From contig JAJYYO010000016.1 in the NCBI GenBank assembly GCA_021800795.1, positions 1-64,000 on the forward strand: DNA of 64,000 nucleotides, given 5' to 3'. The notes below the pieces were generated by a model, which searched no databases, had not been told where the DNA came from, and saw nothing but the letters and a program-made list of their open reading frames with translations. The position numbers were made by a program, and so were the translations under genes. Of the stretch, positions 58,936 to 64,000 are shown piece by piece (positions within the stretch are counted from its first letter, which is position 1; each line of letters begins with the position of its first letter). Source of the stretch: Pseudomonadota bacterium (lineage in GTDB: Bacteria > Pseudomonadota > Gammaproteobacteria > Burkholderiales > Gallionellaceae).

Positions 58936-58959
58936 AAAGGCGGCCCGCAGGCCGCCTTT
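58936..58959 (-). terminator. Rho-independent terminator between tandem cytochrome genes
   Basis: AAAGGCGGCC-CGCA-GGCCGCCTTT. Confidence 0.8.
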
Positions 58960-58977
58960 AACTAACACTGAAGGTGT

Positions 58978-59319
58978 TTAGATTTTACCTGCTTTAACAG
59001 CAGCAAAAAGTGCAGTTGCCGCTTCATCTTCGTGACCCTTGATCAGGGTGTTGAATTGACCGGTCATAAGGGCTTCTTGTGCCTTATATTTCGGCTCAGC
59101 GTTGGCGATCTTGCGATCTTCCGGTTTAAAACCCGACTTGAAAACTGCGGCCAGCGTTTTTTCATCGCCATACGCCTTTGCAACACGAGCCCAATCGGGT
59201 CCTACAACATCTTTACCCACTGCATGACAAGCCTTACATGCCCCGGTTGAGAAGGCCATTGCAGAACCTGCAACCATCAAACCTGCTGCTAACGCTACGC
59301 TTACGACGATAGATTTCAT
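58978..59319 (-). CDS. c-type cytochrome, paralogue of the 58371 gene
   Basis: MKSIVVSVALAAGLMVAGSAMA signal; CKACH. Confidence 0.88.
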   Translation of the reverse strand: MKSIVVSVALAAGLMVAGSAMAFSTGACKACHAVGKDVVGPDWARVAKAYGDEKTLAAVFKSGFKPEDRKIANAEPKYKAQEALMTGQFNTLIKGHEDEAATALFAAVKAGKI

Positions 59320-59525
59320 ATTTTCTCTCCGTTTTTATGATCAAAATACTGCCAAAGAAGTGAAGGCGCTGCCCCCGCTGGTGATTCCATACAACTCCGC
59401 TCAGTTTAACTACCTGCTTTTCTGACCGTAAGCGGACAACGTCCGTAGCAATCATCCGGTTGACAGTCAACTGGAAAATTTAACACCAAAACCGCACTGC
59501 CAATCAGGTTTAAATCATCCGGCCG

Positions 59526-60485
59526 TTATATCGACTCGACGCGATATTCAACGATCATCGTGTGTCGCGTCCCGGCCACCACCTTCACAAGGTTGTCGAT
59601 GGCGTTTGCCGATTCCACACAGAGCATTTCACGCCAGCCGTCCGGCTGTCCCAAATCACCCATCTTGGCCGCTTTCTCATCCCACGGCGTCCACACCACG
59701 GTGGAGAGACTTCCCGACTTGGCAATATGAATACGACGATTGAGTTCATCATCGTGAATCACACAAGCAGCGCCCGTGTTGATATACACGCGATCCGTCT
59801 CACCGGAGAAGCTGATGCCACCTTCCTGACGACGCAGATTGGAGCCGCCGACCTTGTCCCAGTATGCGCAACCATCCAGCCCCGTCACGCGTACCTGACC
59901 AATGTCGCCGATCTGAAAATAGGTATGCAGCGCTTCGCCGATCACAAAATCCGTCGCACCGGTATTTTCGGTAGCCAATTCCATGCGCAGCGTGTTCCCC
60001 GCGATCACCGTCAAATCCAGATTGCAGTCATGCGGCCACTGCACGCGAGTCTTGTCGCTGGTTTCAAGACGCAGCGTCAGGCGCGTTGCGCCATCGGGTT
60101 CAGTGCCAGACTCGATCACGCGCCAGGGCACCGTGCGCGCAAAGCCGTGGCCCGGAAAGCCGGATTCGGTCGCATGCGCACCGAACCAGGGCCAGCACAC
60201 CGGCGCACCGCCGCGTATCGACTTGCCTGCTGCCAGCCTGGCGTCCCTCGACAGCCATACGACAGGCACCGCTTGGCTTTTGGGCTGCCAGTTCATCAGA
60301 TGTGCACCCTGCAAGCACAACGATGCACAGCCCTGCGCGTTATTAATTTCCGCAACGACAAGGCCGCTGGCAGCGCCAAGACCGCCCGCAGGGCGAGTGT
60401 CTGGCGGCGTCCCCTTTACGGGGGCGTCCTCAACAAACTCAAGCTGCCCCTTGATGCCGAATTGCATATTCAATGCTGAAATCAT
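59526..60485 (-). CDS. D-hexose-6-phosphate mutarotase (aldose 1-epimerase family)
   Basis: GAHLMNWQPKSQAVPVVWLSRDA; GGAPVCWPWFGAHATESGFPGHGFART; VVWTPWDEKAAKMGDLG. Confidence 0.92.
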   Translation of the reverse strand: MISALNMQFGIKGQLEFVEDAPVKGTPPDTRPAGGLGAASGLVVAEINNAQGCASLCLQGAHLMNWQPKSQAVPVVWLSRDARLAAGKSIRGGAPVCWPWFGAHATESGFPGHGFARTVPWRVIESGTEPDGATRLTLRLETSDKTRVQWPHDCNLDLTVIAGNTLRMELATENTGATDFVIGEALHTYFQIGDIGQVRVTGLDGCAYWDKVGGSNLRRQEGGISFSGETDRVYINTGAACVIHDDELNRRIHIAKSGSLSTVVWTPWDEKAAKMGDLGQPDGWREMLCVESANAIDNLVKVVAGTRHTMIVEYRVESI

Positions 60486-60550
60486 ATTAAACCCCCAATG
60501 GATAGTTGATAGTTGATAGTTGATAGTGACTAATTGTTAATTTTCAATTA

Positions 60551-62398
60551 TCAATTTTCAATTTGAGACACATCGCGCACCGCGCCCTTGTCGGCGCTGG
60601 TGGTCATCGCGGCATACGCGCGCAAGGCGACCGAAACATGCCTCTCGCGACCGACCGGCTTCCATGCCTGCTTGCCACGCGACACCATTTCATTGCGGCG
60701 GCGCATCATTTCCTCTTCTGAAATATCAAGCGCAATGCTGCGATTCGGAATATCGATGGCGATCGTGTCACCTTCGACAACCAGACCGATCGCACCGCCT
60801 GCCGCCGCTTCGGGCGACACGTGACCGATGGACAGACCCGATGTACCGCCGGAGAAACGCCCGTCGGTGAGCAACGCGCAGGCCTTGCCCAGCCCTTTCG
60901 ATTTCAGGTAGGCGGTCGGGTACAGCATCTCCTGCATGCCGGGCCCGCCCTTGGGACCTTCATAGCGGATCACCACCACGTCGCCCGCCACAATGGTGTC
61001 GGCCAGAATGGCGGCAACCGCATCGTCCTGGCTCTCGAACACGCGCGCACGCCCTTTAAACTTCAAAATACTGGCGTCCACACCCGCCGTTTTCACAATA
61101 CATCCGTCCATCGCGACATTGCCGTGCAATACCGCGAGTCCGCCATCCTGAGAATAGGCATGCGCCTTGTCGCGGATACAGCCCGCCGCGCGGTCGGAGT
61201 CGGTATCCGGATACAACATGGACTGCGAAAACGCGATGGTCGTCACGATTCCGCCCGGCGCCGCGCGGAAGAATTTCTGCGCCGCACCATCTGTATTTTG
61301 CACGATGTCCCACTGAGCCAGCCCTTCTCGCAGCGTCCTGCTGTGCACGGTACCCACTTCACCGTGCAAAAGCCCGGCCCTGTCCAGCTCGCCCAGAATT
61401 GCAGGTATACCGCCCGCGCGATGCACGTCTTCCATGTGATATTCGGATGAGGGTGCAACCTTGCACAGCGTCGGCACATGGCGCGACAAGCGATCCATGT
61501 CCTTCATGGTGAAATCCACCCCCGCCTCAAACGCGATGGCCAGCAGATGCAGCACGGTATTGGTCGAACCGCCCATCGCGATATCCAGCGTCATCGCATT
61601 CTCGAAGGCATCGAACGTCGCAATATTGCGCGGCAGCACCGAGTCATCGTCCTGCTCGTAATAGCGACGGCATAAGTCAACGATCACGCGCCCCGCACGC
61701 AAAAACAGTTGCTTGCGTTCGGCGTGGGTCGCAACAAGAGAGCCGTTACCCGGCAGCGACAGACCCAGCGCTTCGGTCAGACAGTTCATCGAATTGGCGG
61801 TAAACATGCCGGAACAGGAGCCACAGGTCGGACACGCGGAACGCTCGATCGCGTTCACTTCTTCGTCGCTGTAGGCGCTATCTGCCGCCGCCACCATCGC
61901 ATCCACCAGATCGAGGCCGCGGATCGCGCCATTCCAGCTCACCTTGCCGGCTTCCATCGGCCCGCCGGAAACAAACACCACCGGAATATTCAGGCGCATC
62001 GCCGCCATCAGCATGCCAGGCGTGATCTTGTCGCAATTGGAAATGCACACCAGCGCGTCCGCGCAATGCGCGTTGACCATGTATTCCACGGAATCGGCAA
62101 TCAGATCGCGGCTGGGCAGGGAGTACAGCATGCCGCTGTGGCCCATTGCGATGCCGTCATCCACCGCGATCGTATTGAATTCCTTGGCAATACCGCCCGC
62201 CTTTTCAATCTCGCGCGCAACCAGTTGCCCCATGTCCTTGAGGTGCACATGGCCCGGCACGAACTGGGTGAAAGAATTGGCGATCGCGATGATGGGCTTG
62301 CCAAAATCGCCATCGGTCATGCCGGTGGCACGCCAAAGGGAGCGCGCGCCGGCCATATTGCGACCGTGAGTGGAAGTATGTGAACGGTAAACTGGCAT
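60551..62398 (-). CDS. ilvD: Dihydroxy-acid dehydratase
   Basis: [54 protein letters not shown]. Confidence 0.97.
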   Translation of the reverse strand: MPVYRSHTSTHGRNMAGARSLWRATGMTDGDFGKPIIAIANSFTQFVPGHVHLKDMGQLVAREIEKAGGIAKEFNTIAVDDGIAMGHSGMLYSLPSRDLIADSVEYMVNAHCADALVCISNCDKITPGMLMAAMRLNIPVVFVSGGPMEAGKVSWNGAIRGLDLVDAMVAAADSAYSDEEVNAIERSACPTCGSCSGMFTANSMNCLTEALGLSLPGNGSLVATHAERKQLFLRAGRVIVDLCRRYYEQDDDSVLPRNIATFDAFENAMTLDIAMGGSTNTVLHLLAIAFEAGVDFTMKDMDRLSRHVPTLCKVAPSSEYHMEDVHRAGGIPAILGELDRAGLLHGEVGTVHSRTLREGLAQWDIVQNTDGAAQKFFRAAPGGIVTTIAFSQSMLYPDTDSDRAAGCIRDKAHAYSQDGGLAVLHGNVAMDGCIVKTAGVDASILKFKGRARVFESQDDAVAAILADTIVAGDVVVIRYEGPKGGPGMQEMLYPTAYLKSKGLGKACALLTDGRFSGGTSGLSIGHVSPEAAAGGAIGLVVEGDTIAIDIPNRSIALDISEEEMMRRRNEMVSRGKQAWKPVGRERHVSVALRAYAAMTTSADKGAVRDVSQIEN

Positions 62399-62452
62399 GA
62401 TGTCTCTCTGGTGTAGGCTATAATCAGGCTGTCAATTCTACCTGAAACCATC

Positions 62453-63238
62453 ATGCTCGTTTACCCGCAATTCAATCCCGTCGCGCTGCAAATCGGCCCG
62501 CTCGCCATACACTGGTATGGTCTGATGTATATGGCAGGCTTTCTGACCTTTTTGTGGCTGGGACGCAAACGCATCCTGATGCTGAACCATCCGCAGATCA
62601 ACAACAAGATGCTCGACGATCTGCTGTTCTATGGCGTGCTCGGCGTCATTCTGGGCGGACGGCTGGGCGAAGTGCTGTTTTACAACCCCGGTTACTATTT
62701 TGCGAATCCGCTGAAAATACTCGCAGTATGGGAAGGCGGCATGTCGTTCCACGGCGGATTTCTGGGTGTGATGGTGGCAATGGCCTTGTTCGCCCGGCAG
62801 CAAAAATTGCGCTGGCTGGAACTGATGGATTTCATCGCCCCGCTGGTGCCGCCGGGGCTGGCCTTCGGGCGGCTGGGCAACTTCATCAATGGCGAACTGT
62901 GGGGGCGTCCGACCGATGCACCCTGGGGCATGATCTTCCCCAGGGTGGACAATTTGCCGCGCCACCCTTCGCAACTCTATGAATTCGCGCTCGAAGGCGT
63001 GTTGCTGTTTATCATACTCTGGATTTATGCAAGAAAACCCCGCCCCGTCGGCGCAGTTTCCGGCCTGTTCCTGATCGGCTATGGCAGTTTCCGTTTTATC
63101 GCCGAATTCACCCGCAACCCGGATGACGGCATCTTCGGCTTGATGACCTTCGGCATCAGCATGGGTCAATGGCTCAGCCTGCCCATGGTCGTGATTGGCA
63201 TAATCATGATGATATGGAGCATCCGCCGGGCGACTTGA
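62453..63238 (+). CDS. lgt: Prolipoprotein diacylglyceryl transferase
   Basis: [55 protein letters not shown]. Confidence 0.97.
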   Translation: MLVYPQFNPVALQIGPLAIHWYGLMYMAGFLTFLWLGRKRILMLNHPQINNKMLDDLLFYGVLGVILGGRLGEVLFYNPGYYFANPLKILAVWEGGMSFHGGFLGVMVAMALFARQQKLRWLELMDFIAPLVPPGLAFGRLGNFINGELWGRPTDAPWGMIFPRVDNLPRHPSQLYEFALEGVLLFIILWIYARKPRPVGAVSGLFLIGYGSFRFIAEFTRNPDDGIFGLMTFGISMGQWLSLPMVVIGIIMMIWSIRRAT

Positions 63239-63291
63239 CAGCGCCCCGCACCTCTCGCACACTGCGCTAGTGAAAATACGGCGCTCCTACC

Positions 63292-64000
63292 TTGGATGAA
63301 CTCTCTTTAAACACGCTGCTCGGCATCCTGCTACTGCTGCTGGTATGCGGCGCGTGGTTCTCTGCGGCAGAAACCAGCATGATGGCTCTCAACCGCCACC
63401 GGCTGAGTCACCTGATCCGCAAGGATGTTCACGGCGCGAAACTGACCGGACGCCTGCTTTCCAAGGTCGATAAACTGTTAGGCTCGATCCTGTTCGGCAA
63501 CACCCTGGTCAATGTCACGTCCGCCGCCATCACCAACATCCTGATTCTGCGCATGTTCGGCAGCAGCGACGTGGCGCTGGTGTCCGGCACGTTGCTCATC
63601 ACTTTTATGCTGCTGGTGTTCAGCGAAATCATGCCCAAGATCATCGCGGCGAGCTATCCGGAACGCGTCGCCCTGCCATCCAGCTATCTGCTCGCACCGC
63701 TGATCAAGCTATTCCACCCCGTGGTCGTGGTGGCAGGCGGCATCGTCAATTTCGTGCTGCGCCTGCTGCGCATCAAAATCCAGACCGATCAGAGCAAACA
63801 GAGAATGACGCTGGAAGAACTTCGCGGACTGGTACTGGATGCCGAACATTTTCTGCCCCGCCAGCATCAGAAAATGCTGTTGAATCTGGTCGATCTGGAG
63901 CGCATCACGGTCAATTACGTGATGATCCCGCGCAATCAGATTGAAGCGCTCAACATCCATGAAGATCAGGACGTCCTGCGCCAGCAGATCGTCACCTGCC
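63292..64000 (+). CDS. CNNM/CorC-family (DUF21) transporter, 5' part, TTG start, runs off the window
   Basis: LDELSLNTLLGILLLLLVCGAWFSAAETSMMALNRHRLSHLIRKDVHGA...TLEELRGLVLDAEHFLP; absent from the supplied ORF track (no ATG start, no stop in window). Confidence 0.88.
   Translation, partial: MDELSLNTLLGILLLLLVCGAWFSAAETSMMALNRHRLSHLIRKDVHGAKLTGRLLSKVDKLLGSILFGNTLVNVTSAAITNILILRMFGSSDVALVSGTLLITFMLLVFSEIMPKIIAASYPERVALPSSYLLAPLIKLFHPVVVVAGGIVNFVLRLLRIKIQTDQSKQRMTLEELRGLVLDAEHFLPRQHQKMLLNLVDLERITVNYVMIPRNQIEALNIHEDQDVLRQQIVTC

Overview
This 64-kb window looks like the chromosome of a betaproteobacterium, probably Gallionellales/Nitrosomonadales-like (inferred from gene order and protein style only). 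Core blocks: a heat-shock cluster (DnaK-like, RaiA/HPF, GroEL, Hsp20); kdsD-kdsC-lptC-lptA-lptB-rpoN-hpf-ptsN-hprK-rapZ; ubiX; cimA; an anaerobic-type cobalamin cluster (cobT to btuB, about 20 kb, with a cobalamin riboswitch); zapB-like/zapA/6S RNA; relA; a liv ABC transporter; tandem cytochromes c; ilvD; lgt. The accessory signal is concentrated in two islands. Island 1 (about 18.66-22.1 kb) holds a RelE/HigB-HigA-like toxin-antitoxin pair and a retron: an RT-TOPRIM protein related to retron Ec67/Eco2, with a recognisable msr/msd between inverted repeats a1/a2. The RT is split inside catalytic motif A by a -1 frame change at a T TTT TTG heptamer; rejoined, it is 586 aa. Island 2 (about 43.2-46.6 kb) holds a DUF4160/DUF2442 pair, an orphan CopG/BrnA-like antitoxin and two unknown proteins. 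The retron and the two-gene unknown module are each bounded by inverted copies of the same dispersed repeat, whose hairpins show compensatory base changes between copies. Other notable points: a CbiG(C)-CobJ-ChuX/HutX-like three-part fusion, a BtuM-like transporter, CbtB beside an unknown His-containing membrane protein, and recurring intergenic 7-nt-period repeats. All family calls were made by eye from the translations; no database search was run.
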